A program made the position numbers and the translations under genes. From positions 13,560,321-13,624,320 of the forward strand of contig NC_092578.1 of NCBI RefSeq assembly GCF_037975245.1: a stretch of 64,000 nucleotides of DNA, given 5' to 3'. Below, one piece after another: positions 1 through 12,474 of this stretch; position 1 is the stretch's first letter, and every line of letters starts with the position of its first letter. The notes beneath the pieces were generated by a model, which was not told the DNA's origin, did not search any database, and worked only from the letters and a program-made list of their open reading frames with translations. The stretch comes from Apostichopus japonicus (taxonomy: Eukaryota; Echinodermata; Holothuroidea; Aspidochirotida; Stichopodidae).

Positions 1-2580
1 AATGGGGGGGGGGGGTGAAAATTCCGAATTTCTCCGATTGATTCAAAAAGGGGACTGAGCCTTTACAGAAGAACCAAACGCGAACCAAGGATTTTATACA
101 GGAGGTACTGCTGGGGTGGTCATTGAGGTCGAGTCCTCTATAGGGGGGGGGGGTGGGGCAACCTTCTTCAGAAAAACAAAATCAGACGTGAAATGCATTG
201 TGGGTTATATTTAGATAGGTCTATATAAGTATCTCAAAACTATGTGAGTATGCAAAAAAGAGGGAGGATGTACCCCAGTATTATAGTGGTCTAATTCTTC
301 TTCCCGGCTTAATGCAATCACCCCGACTGAACCATTGGGGGGGGGGGGTAAGCTACCATGTAAGCTACCATATAGGAATGTAAAAAGGGTTGTGCGCAGT
401 GTTCATATCCACAGAATGATTGGTGGAATTTTCTTATACAAACGGCTCAACTTAATCTAAGCATCTTTGATATCATTGCCATGACAAGTTTAATATTCCG
501 AGGGAGGGGACAGGGGGAGGGGAGGGGAGGGGAAGTTGAGTGATCAAGAAGCTTCAGGAGTATAAATATATGAAACATATGAAACATATCTCCTAACATA
601 TTGTTATTAGTAGTAAAAAGAAAAAAATATATATAACACATCACTTAATTAATCTCTTGTGCGGTACAAATTACCCACCCCATCCACACCCGCCTAACCG
701 GATTGTTTCCTTTCGCCCTCCACCCCCCCCCCCACCCCCGCCACTCCAGAAGCTAAGCGCGCTCATAAGAAGTTCAAAGGTCCGCTATTTATAGAAAGAA
801 AATTCCTCTTCGTCTGACTTTGATGCGTTGACTCTGAGAATCTTTTCATTTTGAATACTGCTCATTAAATTAATCGAGATTTCAATTTAATTATGATTAT
901 TTCAATTATTTCCATCTATGGTTTAGAATTTATGAAGAAGAAAGGGGGGGGGGGAAATACCCAGAAGAGATGAACTTATTAGAAATATAGTTTAAATAGA
1001 AAAAAAAACGAACAGACTTTCGGTTTTTATCAAATATCAAGATTTTCATTCGGATATATATTTTTTTTATCTTTTTTTAATTTTTTTTTTGCCTGGTAAT
1101 TATTTATATCATAAATGCATTCATTCACTTCTCAATACCCTCTCAAGTATGGTCACTGACCGTCAAAGAGCACTGAACTTTTTTTGTTTAATTAGTAACT
1201 TAAAATGAGAAGGATGCTTCTCGTCCCTATTAATAAAATAAACTCACTGCATATATTGCTAAGACACTTGACTGATGTAATAAACATATACAGTTGCGTG
1301 TCCAATTTATTTTCAGTTTTGTCTTTTTAAAAATAACCTGTATGAGAGGAGGGGAACAACCTCCTTTCTTGGATGTTTCAGCGTTACTATAATGGTATCT
1401 ATCTAAGGATAGTGCTCCTTTAAAATCGAACTATTTCAATGCAACGATCGTAAGACTGTTCCCTCCACCAACCCCTACCCCACCAAATCCCACCCAACCA
1501 CAATCCCCACCCCATCTCACCCACCCGCACCCCTGTAAAATGAAACAGTACGGGTTTTTTTTATCACGTGCACTAAATGTATCCATAGTGGTGACCGTCT
1601 GAACTCGGTTTTCCTTTTTTCCTCGACCTGTCTCGTGGCCTTTGTCGTTGTCTGTGGAGTACTTACAGAGCAGGATATATCTTTGTGGACTCGACTGGCC
1701 ATGGGCCCTGGGCTAGATATAAATGTAGTAGGGGTGGGTAGGGTGGGTAGGGTGGGTAGGGGTGTGTCAAAGCATGATTCTAGGTGACCACGTTTGAAGG
1801 TTCTAATCTCTACTTTGAGGGAATGTTGGTTCACTATCAATCTATACTAACAATGCGTGGGTTGTTAAGATAACTCTCTACGCGATAAATTACTTTCTTT
1901 TGGTAAATCACAGATGACGGATAATACAGGAAGCTACACAGTATGGAAGCATTTATGCTTTGTATTAATTTTCTAGGACATGAACTTTCTCGCGTATTTA
2001 CTGAGTTTTCTTTTTCCTTTGGAGCCCCAATAATCCCGACGAATAATTAAAAACAGTAATATGCAAACCTACCTTTGCTTCTCGGGCTTCACGTTTATGT
2101 GAATATTTCATTCAACACAAAGTAATTTACACTCCCACTCCCCCCCCCCCTCCCCATCACTCACCCAGTCTATACCAAAGACTATCAATACATGTGCGAT
2201 TGAGTGTCGTCATAGACAACATTTTAAAGTAGACTCTTCCATTTGCTCAACAGGAGTGGGCTGAACACCCGCCCCCCCCCCCCCCCGCCCCTTGGAACCG
2301 CGCCTGACTCTCAAGGAGTCACAATCTATGAAGGTAAATTCATGGGTACCTGCATGAAACCTATCTTCTATTTAGGTCACCAAAATCCCACAATTGATTG
2401 AGGAAACAGAAGGTGCAATAAAATAGATGACCTGGTTAGAGTCACCAAAGATATAGCCCACCTCATGAATATGCAGTTTTTATATCTTTGGCCAGCCAAT
2501 CCTCACGTGACAGCATTTCTCAAGAGTACCGTTAGTACACAGTTTAATATGTCGAGCAATGTTATCATGCATGATACAGC
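1..2580. other. Gene-free AT-rich stretch with G/C runs
   Basis: No coding region or RNA gene is convincing here. The stretch contains poly-G or poly-C runs of about nine or more near 5, 149, 340, 722, 949, 2142 and 2272, and a G-rich GGGGA-type tract near 500-536. A 107-codon minus-strand frame at 1517-1840 is built partly on the complement of a GGGT tract. Confidence 0.6.
1716..1763 (+). repeat. GGGTGGGTA tandem tract, G-quadruplex type
   Basis: At least six GGG or GGGG runs are separated by one to three bases. This fits the classical intramolecular G-quadruplex pattern on the plus strand. Function is unknown. Confidence 0.7.
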
Positions 2581-2620
2581 CCAATGAATGACGTATCTTG
2601 TGGACCGGAAAAACCCCATA

Positions 2621-2653
2621 GTTAGGGTTAACCCCTATAGGGTTAACCCTAAC
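2621..2653. repeat. Perfect palindrome built from telomere motif TTAGGG
   Basis: Two 14-base arms, GTTAGGGTTAACCC (2621-2634) and its exact reverse complement (2640-2653), flank a five-base loop. Each arm holds TTAGGG, so this is a head-to-head arrangement of the animal telomere motif. Confidence 0.8.
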
Positions 2654-2659
2654 CCGAGA

Positions 2660-4920
2660 AATACTGCATCATATGTAGTATCATACAATACCGTACTTCT
2701 TGAGGCAATACAACTTGCCACATTATAACTTGTCTTGAGAGATGAAAAAAATTGAGGTCTTCGTGCTTTGGCCGATGGATTAATTCAAATTCATAACATT
2801 CACATTTGATCAGTGCGAATGCAGGTACATGATCTATAGATTAAAAAGACGTTTGTAATGAAAGATAAAATGTTCAGATCCCCCTTTTGTTCAGCAAAAT
2901 ATGAACGGATCAATTTGGGAGGTCGGCTTGGGGGGGGGGGGGGAGGGTGTTAAGGACTTAAATTAGCTACTCTAGTCAACTAATTGATATTGAAACATGC
3001 TATTTAACCATAAACTGCTAAAATGATGATGATTCAATAATAATGATGTTGCCGTTGTTAATGTAATTTATATACAGGCTGTTAAGCACCACTCTTATGT
3101 TGGCTTGATACATTACTGGTTTGTACTGAGTTCATGCACGTAATACTGCGCTGGCAAAATCTAGAATTCTGATTGGCTGACGAAATGAGACAGCATTATT
3201 CAAAAATGTTTGTTTTTTAATATTTGGTATAAGGGCTGTAGGTGTTGGATTGCTTTACATTTTGCTCACTTGTTAAACATTAATGGATACATTATGAACA
3301 GAAAATGTTGGTTCATTATTTGCGTCTTACATACATTTGGCTGAGCCGCGGTGGGACCAAACTCCTGATCCCGCCTTCATGCATAAACAGAGGTTGGTAC
3401 GAAAAAAGTTCATTTCTTGTTTATAAAGCACTCTTTCTTTCACTTTCCTGTTCTTTGTAATGGGGGCAGGGGGTTGCAGGGGGTTGCAAGGGGCGGGGGT
3501 TGTCGGGCGTGGAAGGTTTAAGGGCAATGTCAACTGTATTAGCACGACTATAAAGCTGCATTATTTATTTCCAAAGGGGAAAATGAAACACATTTTCCGG
3601 GAACAATCGATTTATCGCTTTGTTCTTAGACAGACAGACTGGCAATAACAACTCCCACGTTATAGCCTCATATAAACAATACACTCACGTGCTCATCATC
3701 TTGAACCTCAGGAATGTGTGAGAAAGCACAGCATTGTCTAATGCTGAAGTGATCGAAATTTAAGATGTACAGAAAGTGTCAATGGTTAACCATATGGGAA
3801 ACCACCCAATATAGAGTTCAACCAATGTTATCCCTTAATATGCTAGAAAGTCAAATTCAAAAACAAGCCCCTGTGCCTGGGACAGTGGAAGACAGCCGAT
3901 AGTTAAGCCAATGAATAAGAAAGCAAATATTTTTCCATCAGTGCAGGGGTTTTCAGAATGAGGAGGTGAGTAGAGGGGTGATGGGGGGGGGGGAGGGGAC
4001 TATGCAGGAAGAGGTACACGACAGGGGGTTCGATTATTCAGTATTTAAATTCTACCAAAGTTATGAATGCTTCCTTCAAACAGCGCCGAGCCTGCATAAA
4101 GGTTGACTTTTAGCTAAGACAATCATCATGCATTCGCTTCTGATCAATGGGAAAACTTTGTTGTAAGGCAATTTTTAAAAGTAGCTTGTATGGAAAACAA
4201 TACCTACAAAAATAATGAAAATGATACGACAAATTGTGTATATTTGTATATTTGTATATACATATTCAAAAACACACAAGTTACCGTTGAATAATCATAT
4301 TAACATGTGAATACTATTAAAATGAAGGGGAAAAAAACACGAAGGAACAGATTATCTTACCTTTCAGGAGGTCATGCACGTCCTCGGTCAAACTGCAAAT
4401 TTCACACTGCAACTGTTACAACACATGGCTCTGCAGCTTGACGAACCTTTATCGGTGTAGGACTTCGCCGTACTCTGGTAAGTTAAAGCTACCTCGAACA
4501 GCTATTTATATTTCCGTGTTACCCAACTCGCGGAAGTACTGTGACTCTGACATCTCCCCGGATCTATGTTTTTGAAAAGAAAAAAAAAACAACGAAAAAA
4601 CGATTGTTTTAAGACCGGCCGATACCGAATTCTCGTTCGTCAGTATAGTTACGTGGAATGTTGCAAGTTTTTGATGTCGCTGTGCTCAGTTGAACCTCTT
4701 ATACGTTTGCGGACTAGTGAAGTATCGCTTTGCAATTACAAGTATATCTATCGTGCTATCCAACAAGTTGTATGAAGCTAGGGAAATTCCCCCTCGCATT
4801 TCCTTTATTTAAATTAGGTAGTGTGCACGTAGGAGACCTTGTATGTACTTTATCGGCTGTGTATACTGTGTTAGACACTGTGTTAGATACACACGCGTTC
4901 TACTGGGTTCTACGAACCCT
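2660..4920. other. Intergenic, nothing recognised
   Basis: AT-rich sequence with poly-G runs near 2931 and 3982 and G-rich sequence at 3461-3505. No splice-bounded coding segment or RNA gene was seen. Confidence 0.5.
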
Positions 4921-4936
4921 GGAGTTCGATGATATC

Positions 4937-4942
4937 TATATC

Positions 4943-4970
<28 letters not shown>
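4937..4970. repeat. (AT)n microsatellite
   Basis: About 17 AT dinucleotides with a few early interruptions. It produces a spurious Ile-Tyr repeat in overlapping open frames. Confidence 0.9.
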
Positions 4971-4974
<4 letters not shown>

Positions 4975-4975
<1 letters not shown>

Positions 4976-7900
4976 AGTGTTACTTTGGGGAAGTGTGCTT
5001 ATACATATATCAATTGTAAAGATATCATCGGGTACGGTACTTAAGGTCCTAAACACCCTACAGTATATAACTACACTTAACCTGAAATAAAACGTTGAAA
5101 GGCAAAACTCAATGATATACGGTACTACATATAGAGTGAATAAACTAAGTATGTATATACGTAACAGTGTACACTACATTATATCATGGGAACATGGTTG
5201 TCGAGTTTCCCTTTGTAGAATATAATACGATTATATTCAAATAATGATGTTGTTTGTACCTGGTGTTCCACTCTATAGTCCCATTCCCGTTACATTAGGG
5301 AAGTGGTTTAATAGTTAAATGCTTTGCTTTATCATCTAATTGTTGGCTCGACTATCAGACAATTAAACAATTTGCTTGTTTTTGTTGTTATCCCGTAGAG
5401 AAATAATAGCGTGTACTTTGAAATCTCTAAAAAAAAAAGGCATGGTAATTAACACTGACGTGACTAAAGACGTTTCCAGGCCCCGGAAACTGTTTGAAAC
5501 ATCGAACTGTCTAAGGACAGCTAACAGAAAATGAAAATGAATGTATAGAACTAAACACAAAATTTGTTCCTTGATTTAATTTAATTTTTTTTTTTTGAAA
5601 TCACAGCTGGTTTTTCCTTCATTATGAATTTTTTGAGTATCATCGACTATAGTTAATATCATAATTTATAATCGCGGGTGGGTATCAATCCATCTCATGA
5701 TTTTAGGGACAATTAATGGATTTAAAATTTACGAGTCAAATTTCTGTTACTTATATAGACCAGCTGTCATTCATGCCTTTGCGAATATCATGTAAGACGC
5801 AGAGTAGAAACGTATGAAGTAGAAACAAACATAAGCTATCTTCGTTTTAGTCTTCGGTGTGATATAGAGATACTTGGAATAAAGAACTTACCGAAACAGC
5901 TAAGGCAAGCCTTTTGTTCCATTCGAGATTTATCATATTCGGTCATGTTCCTATTACACATCGAGGTGACGACTTGATCAAGTCTAAATATGACGTCATC
6001 GCGCCACATGCATATGCTTGAAGTTTTTTTCTTTTTTAAATATTTTTTCTTTATTTATTGATAAGTCTAGTTTCAGTACTGAAGATTGTTTTTGCAAAGA
6101 ATTATTGAAGCTCTTAACATGTGCTAATGATGACAGTAGTTTCATTGAAAGGATAATTAACATTCTACAATGAAAATATTAAAATATGGAAATATGGCAA
6201 AGAAAGAAAAGAATAGGGGGACAAAGAGGGAACGAGAGAGTAAATGGTTTCAGATGGTTTCAAAATGGTTTTAGAGTGACACTATGAAATCACAGAATTA
6301 CAAAATGACAGCTCTCAAGACACGACTGTTGAACTATATTGGATATCTCGCAAGCGGAACAGAAAAAAGGAAATATTTTCTGTTTGGGAGGGTTGTAAGT
6401 GGATGTGTGTCCCCTCCAATGTTCCTCTACAGATGAAATTAACGACTAAATTAAGTCTAAATATTGCATCATCGAGCCACGTGTGTTTTTTTTTTAATAG
6501 CGTTCTTGCTTCTATGTCCGAATAACAGAGCTACGTGCGCTTTGCAAATACTCAATCTAAAATTCTGAAGTTCTTTTCACTCAAGTCACCTTTTACGGAC
6601 ACTGATCATAGTTTCAACGCATGCTTACATTCATCTTGAGAGTAACAAAAACACAGAAAGATGGTAGTGGTGTGGGGGGGGGGGGGGGGAAAGTATCGTA
6701 AGGGATTTCACCTACAATGGGCAAGACAATATCACAGGTTGACATGATTGCAGTCCCATGAGACGATTTTCATATCAGACGCCCTCCCAATCGAAGCAGG
6801 ATTTCCTTTATATATTTACATCCTGAGCTAGTGATTCATCACATGATCCCAAAGATCTCTATGATATATGCTAAGAATGATGGTAACAGATTTTCTTCCG
6901 TCTTGGAAGATTTTGATTATGAGGTATTATGATACAATGATATAATACTAAATATAATAACTCGAAGGAGTTGAACGTCAAAAGTGGGATAGGTGTATTT
7001 TAGGAACATAACTTTTGTTTAAATAAAAAGAGAAATACAAAAATTAGCTATACCAAATATGTAACATTAAATTATTTCGAAATCTTCATTTTGATATTTT
7101 CATCGTTAAAATGGTTAGTCCAGAGGAAAACGTTCTTTTTGGTTGATTAAAGAGAAACAGCTTCTAAGGAACCTGATGAAACTTGCATCAATTCTTATCT
7201 ATCGTTTCCGAGATAACCAACATTTGGTGTGATGTCATAGATGTGCAATGACATATTTGTATTATTTTTCTTTAAAAATTGTCATCCAATTAGTTTCTTT
7301 CTCAAATCTGAGTTTCACATATGAATACAACACAGTCATTTGATGTCAGATTATTTCACATCCTTTTAGGTAAAGTTGGAAGCCTATAAATTTCCAAAGA
7401 TAACATTTTCCTATCCGTGTGCCACTACGACATCACACCTGTTGGCTTCCAGTTAGCCTATGATACAAACGGTGACAACTTCAACTATCAATACAGGGTA
7501 CGGTACATAGTTAGCAAAATTAGAAAAGGGAACGGGAAATTAAATATTGTCTCAAGAAAATGCAAAATTAAACGAATACTTGTCAATCAAAGAGAGAGCA
7601 AAACTGAAACCAAAAAGAAACAAAGGAAACTCTCAAACTTTCACGTTTTCTCAATTAGGTCATAATGACATAATGACATTTGGGTTATACAAACTTGATT
7701 GCAAAACAAAAAGACCTACATCAAATTGAAGTCAGACTCATTTTCCTCTCAAAGTGAAGTTATCTTGTTAAGTTGTTGCGACATAAAAGGACAGAGTTCA
7801 GATTACAAATCAGTCAGCCACGAAAGGTTGGAAACCTTTCTCTCTGGATGTGGTAGCAGGGATCGGTTGTTATGGAACAACTCCCTGGTTTCAGTACGTG

Positions 7901-8460
7901 AGTCTGTGCGCGTGTGCTGAACGTGATGGGTCAATGACTGATAAGTCAGTAACGTGTCATGTTGTGCAACATAAACCATGCAATTTAACTTCCCTTACTT
8001 CTGAAAAACAAAAACCGATTGAGCCTCTTATAAAGAGGTTAATCAAACGGGAAATGCAACTGGTTGTTTCTTGGTTGGGAGATTTGGTTTTGGTTTTGAT
8101 ATAGGGTTAGGTGTGGCAATACTTTTGCGCTGGTTTAACTATAATGTGCTTCTCTTTTGTATGTATTCATGGTGTTCTGAATAATTACTAATTAGTTAAT
8201 CACCGAGTTAGAATCCACTGACATCTTAATACAAAACCTGAAGTGAGTTTCAAGTATGTACGAAAGCGTAGGTAGGTGTGCTGACGTCAAGGGTCACTGA
8301 CTGATCGGGCTGTTAACTCAGGCGTTAGCTTTCTTCTTCACCAGTGATAACTTGCTATCTCATCGCTCCCATAGGGATGATGAGATAGTGTAGTTCCTTT
8401 GCCAGTTTGGCCATATATAGTTATGGCAGTTGCCATAGCAACAGTTGCAATGGTAATGGT
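4975..8460. other. Intergenic, nothing recognised
   Basis: AT-rich sequence with a poly-G run at about 6674-6689. Open frames at 7417-8104 overlap one another in different frames, have no recognisable domain and no strong splice context. Confidence 0.5.
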
Positions 8461-8674
8461 TCATTTGCCTGAGTAGCTATTCTCGGAGGGGGGGGGGGGG
8501 ATCACGCATGTCGGGTAACCCAGACTGACCGGAAGTCTATGGCTAAGGAAGGGGTCTAAGGGGAGGGGGTGCCCCCTCCCCTTTGGAAATCTGCCAAAAT
8601 GTTCTGAGTAAAATGACGAATGTTGTTATCATTTATTGAGAAATGAAAAAGGGGTTTTCTGACTTGCGAAGCGG

Positions 8675-8712
8675 GGGGGGGGGGGCGGAATGATACTTCC
8701 GCCCCCCCCCCC
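8675..8712. repeat. G/C hairpin in a GC-rich dispersed repeat
   Basis: An arm of eleven G plus CGGAA (8675-8690) is followed after six bases by TTCCG plus eleven C (8697-8712), a perfect 16-bp inverted repeat. The flanks (8480-8760) are GC-rich and contain motifs such as CCCCCGGTTCCTACGCCC that recur in short transposons elsewhere in the window. Confidence 0.75.
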
Positions 8713-8825
8713 ATATTTTTCACTGGGCGCCCCCCTGCCCCCGGTTCCTACGCCCTTGAAATATATACATTTATATAAGAAATCGAAACGAGCTGGAAAT
8801 CAAGAACAGCGAAAAAGCCTCCAGC

Positions 8826-8896
8826 CTCTACTGGGGTTCGAACCCGGGCCTACCGCTTTATATGCGGACACCCTAACCACTAGGCCATGATAGCTG
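8826..8896 (-). repeat. tRNA-like SINE head
   Basis: Read on the minus strand, this contains a pol III A box (TGGCCTAGTGG) and B box (GGTTCGAACCC) at tRNA spacing, with a partly foldable cloverleaf. The 3' sequence runs on into non-tRNA DNA (GGCTGGAGGC...). A tRNA-derived SINE is more likely than a working tRNA gene because the acceptor stem does not close. The three loop bases in the anticodon position read ATA. Confidence 0.55.
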
Positions 8897-8899
8897 ATT

Positions 8900-9990
8900 G
8901 TATGTCCAGAGGTTCGAAACCGGTAAGGAAGGTCGTAATTCCACTGTAGGCGTTCGTCAACTGTATCGAACAATACTGGTTCTGTTTTTGGTGACATTTT
9001 TTGCCTTACTCTAGAGATCAAACATGATGCTAACCAACTCGAAAATCATTTGTGATATTGAAATTGTAGTGAGTTGGAAAATACGCACGTGACTTGACGT
9101 CACACGTCTATGACCGCTCAGACATTCATGTCAATGACATATACATACTCTAACTACTTTCACTGTTTTCAACGGAAAGGTTACACGTGTCTTTCTTTTT
9201 CTTTATAAATCCCCCGGCACAATTCATTAATGTTGTTTCCCCTTTAATTTTATATTCATGTTAAGTGTCTATGTAATGCTTTTACGAGGGATATTTTGTC
9301 TTTCCTCTGTTTCGCAACAGTGGTATGTTAATAACTTAATTGCATCATGGTATTTACAACAGTAATAAAACTTTTTAAAACTTTTTATGACTACTTTTTA
9401 TGTTCAGTAATTGGATTATCAAAATATAGCCGTTTGCGCTCGATCGCCAAATTGTGGTTATTTTAAGAAAAGTTATAGCAAAGTGCAGAAAACTAAAGAT
9501 AAGGTTTCACTTGTTAAACTTATCTCAAGCATTTACACGAGTAACTTTTACTAACAAGCGAGTTTTAAGAAGTTTCTGTTCAGGAATAGTTTCGTATTCT
9601 ATGAATTAGTCGTACAAAAAAAAAAACTAAATTCATGGAAAAGCAAATCACATACTTTCCTTTATCTGTTTTTTTTTTTCAATATTGTGAAATAAAAAAT
9701 TTGTTACCAGGATTTGAAAACTGTGACTTGTTATTTGGTTTAAGTAAATATGGAGTAATATGAATCTGGTGCTAACAAGAGCACATGTATCTTAAACCAA
9801 AAAGAGCCAAAGCCGTTAATATCATTAAAGAAAAACACACTTACACTTACACAAGAAAACGTGCAGTAAGACAAATTTCCCTTCCTATGCCATTAAAAGC
9901 CCCATTGACTTACACACTAAATCATAAAAGTAGAGTGGTCTCTAAGTCTCACTAAGTTCTCACTATAGCTAAACGCTACCCATCACTGGA
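8900..9990. other. Intergenic, nothing recognised
   Basis: AT-rich sequence with short A and T runs. It contains one TGACGTCA palindrome (9095-9102) and no gene-like segment. Confidence 0.5.
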
Positions 9991-10460
9991 TAACTGACAA
10001 GTTGGCCTTTCATGGCACCATCAATTTTCCGTATCATGACGGTGATGCAGATGTTTTTGCTATCCGAGCCTGAAGTTTTCCTCACTTGTAAACGAACCTC
10101 TTCACTCAGTAGTAAACAATTTTCGTACGCAGCTCCTGGGAGGCCTAAAGGGGGACTTAAATTGCCTCAATTGACCCTCTTTTAGTACCACATGTACTTC
10201 CATTCATGCTTTTCAACATGCAAGCCAAAAGAAACCAGATCCTGATTGACAACGTATCAAAAAAGATGTTTTCCTACTGCGCATTTTGGCACTTTTCCTG
10301 AGATAGGAGAACATCCGGGCAGATTGATATAGATTCTACTAGGTGTATGCCACCTTCTTTCTCTACCTCCACTCCATAGAAGTAGAAGCAGCCTTCGTGT
10401 CCATTTTCTTCAAAATGAGGATTGGAGTAATTTTTCCCCCATCAGCCATCAATACGGTAC
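9985..10460 (-). pseudogene. Coding-like relic, unrecognised
   Basis: On the minus strand two stretches look like protein in amino-acid texture: one at about 10435-10270 (contains FEENGHEGCFYFYG) and one at about 10140-9985 (contains KNICITVMIRKIDGAMKG). They lie in different frames with stops between, so this looks like an old broken coding sequence. I do not recognise the family; a decayed mobile-element protein and chance are both possible. Confidence 0.25.
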
Positions 10461-10469
10461 TTCTTTAAG

Positions 10470-11440
10470 TTGGTTTTATTGAGTCACTGTTTGCATACGT
10501 GTATGTATTGTGAGCTTGACCTACGCTGTGACCGAACCAACTAATTAAACAAGAATTTAAAAGTGTACAGATTTGATAATTACTTATGGCCTACATGATT
10601 ATTCATCTTTAACAAACCATACAAACGTTTCACGTTCCCTTTTGAATACTTGCTTATACAGTTCTGTTGTGTTTGGTGTGAAATTACGTTTGCGTCAATG
10701 ATACACATGGCTGTGGGATGTTTCACTATACAGGTGGCCTGGGAGCAACTTCCAATCAAAATGAAAGCAAAGTATAGGTTGGTTACTGAAAGGGAAAGGT
10801 GAATATAGGAGGTCAGAAGGAATGTTTTCTTTAAATGACACGAATTCGAGCCGGGAGCGTGCATTGTAAATGATTTTATGTACACTACAATATGGCATAT
10901 ATCGAGTCAAAAATTTGTGTGTTATAATTCATATCAAGCTATTTTTATGTTCTAATATATAAACCCACTGACCCGGCCCCACCTCTCCCACCTTCCCAAC
11001 CCCATTCCAGTCCATACAAGCCAACTGAATGAATGACGTACAATCTGGCGATCTACGTTTAGGTGAATTCCCTGTTTCAGTCTGTACATTGTACTTGTGA
11101 AGCGGCCAATTGATGATGTCACTGTGTCAGTCACTGTGTCAGTTTGTCGTTCGGTTCATGGGAAATAGCTCGTCAACCAATTTTAAACATTTGTCTTAAC
11201 ACTTGAGAAATATGTGTACAAAAAATACGTCTTTGCTATTAATCAATTGATACTAAGATATTAATTGTATAAGACAATGATTGAAAACCTGTAATTTTGT
11301 ACGAATTTGGTCCTTTGACTGTTTTATATGGTAAGGGGATATATCACAGTCTTATCATGAGATGCCTTAATGTAACGCTGCACACCAACCTTGCAGCAAT
11401 AAAAAATATTCTTCCTAGCGAGATATCTGCTGTAACCCAT
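10470..11440. other. Intergenic, nothing recognised
   Basis: AT-rich. Overlapping minus-strand frames at 10580-10910 lack domains and splice support. No RNA gene seen. Confidence 0.5.
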
Positions 11441-11446
11441 TACCCA

Positions 11447-11516
11447 TATGGCCCTATAATGTGACGGCATCGGGCTAATACACCGGGGATTGCGGGATCG
11501 AGTCCCGCCTGGTGTC
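11447..11516 (+). pseudogene. tRNA-Arg(CCT)-related pseudogene
   Basis: The 3' half keeps ACCGGGGATTGCGGG and a T-arm close to that of the tRNA-Arg(CCT) copies downstream, but the B box reads GGATCGAGTCC. The D arm is shortened by a deletion and the anticodon loop is changed. It lies about 240 bp upstream of the intact lone copy. Confidence 0.7.
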
Positions 11517-11759
11517 TGTTGGGTTGTGGTTACGCATCAGGCAAGTCCTTTCTTGCCAATCGTTCCCATAACCGCAGAATATTCTTCATTTTATTTTAAA
11601 AACCGACTTTTGTCAATCACTGTTCAAGAATAAAGACAACTTTAAATTATATAGCTGTAATTATCATCCTTTTGCACGTTAAACGTACAAATAAACATTA
11701 TTTTGTTACCGTTTGTACTCAACGGAGAGAAATATAAAAATTCCGACTGTATTCAAGCA

Positions 11760-11832
11760 GCCCCTGTGGCCTAATGGACAAGGCATCGGTCTCCTAAACC
11801 GGGGATTGCGGGTTCGAGTCCCGCCAGGGGTC
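11760..11832 (+). tRNA. tRNA-Arg(CCT), lone copy
   Basis: A 73-base cloverleaf: acceptor GCCCCTG/CAGGGGT with a G1-T72 wobble, D stem GCCT/AGGC, anticodon stem TCGGT/ACCGG, loop CTCCTAA giving anticodon CCT (reads AGG, arginine), five-base variable loop GGATT, T stem GCGGG/CCCGC with loop TTCGAGT. The A box (TGGCCTAATGG) and B box (GGTTCGAGTCC) match pol III consensus. The discriminator base is C, unusual for an arginine tRNA (animal Arg tRNAs normally have A or G). Its 5' flank carries the same spacer found in the arrays, including CCGTT-TGTACTC-AACGG about 35 bp upstream of the gene. No intron and no encoded CCA, as expected for a nuclear gene. Confidence 0.85.
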
Positions 11833-11849
11833 TGGTAGTTGGCAATATA

Positions 11850-12300
11850 CCTTTTTTGTTGTTGATTATTCCTTTGCGAAGGACATCCTTTTATTATTTA
11901 TTTGCAGACTACAAATATTGTTTAATCTCTACATTTATATATTTATCTATATGTTGAAATGTTACATAATAACCGGTGGCCAACGATAAAGTTCGCCAAG
12001 GCATGGTTATAATAAATTCGCCTTTTTGTTCTATTATCAGAGGCGGAAAAGTTTTACACTTATCCGTGATTGCTGTGGTAACGGTATAATTTTGTGGCAT
12101 GTGGTGCTTTTAATATGTAGCATGTGCCAAAGTTGCTTTCCTGTTTATTTCCAAGCTGTAAATATTTTATAATTGGTATATTTAAATATATATTCTCTAC
12201 AATGATATTGTAAATAGTCTGAAAGAATGATGAAGTTTCCTTTTTTGTTGCACACAGTTATGTGTGTAGTGTATGTTTATTAAGTATAACAGAACGTTAA
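11850..12300. other. Intergenic, nothing recognised
   Basis: AT-rich sequence with no gene-like structure between the lone tRNA gene and a tRNA fragment. Confidence 0.5.
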
Positions 12301-12311
12301 ATGTGCTTATA

Positions 12312-12328
12312 GCCCCTGTGGCCTAATG
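12312..12328 (+). pseudogene. tRNA-Arg 5' fragment
   Basis: Seventeen bases identical to the 5' end of the tRNA-Arg(CCT) copies (GCCCCTGTGGCCTAATG), then unrelated sequence. A truncated copy. Confidence 0.65.
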
Positions 12329-12378
12329 CACATTTCTCATTCAAAATGAATGTTATTTGTATAACCGTTTGCGAAAAT

Positions 12379-12468
12379 GTCAAGGAATTCTAAATACATG
12401 CCCGAGAAAATAATCTGTGTCAAGGAATTCTAAATACATGCCCGAGAAAATAATCTGTGTCAAGGAAA
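12379..12468 (+). repeat. 40-bp tandem duplication
   Basis: The sequence starting CAAGGAATTC occurs at 12381 and again at 12421, identical across the unit, and a third copy begins (CAAGGAAAGG) before diverging. It immediately precedes the LINE relic. Confidence 0.85.
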
Positions 12469-12474
12469 GGTGCA

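Noticed and set aside
1517-1840. Minus-strand frame with ATGGCCAGTCGAGTC and a GTAAGT nearby, as a first exon
   Set aside because: The start context and donor are attractive but there is no downstream exon or domain to support a gene.
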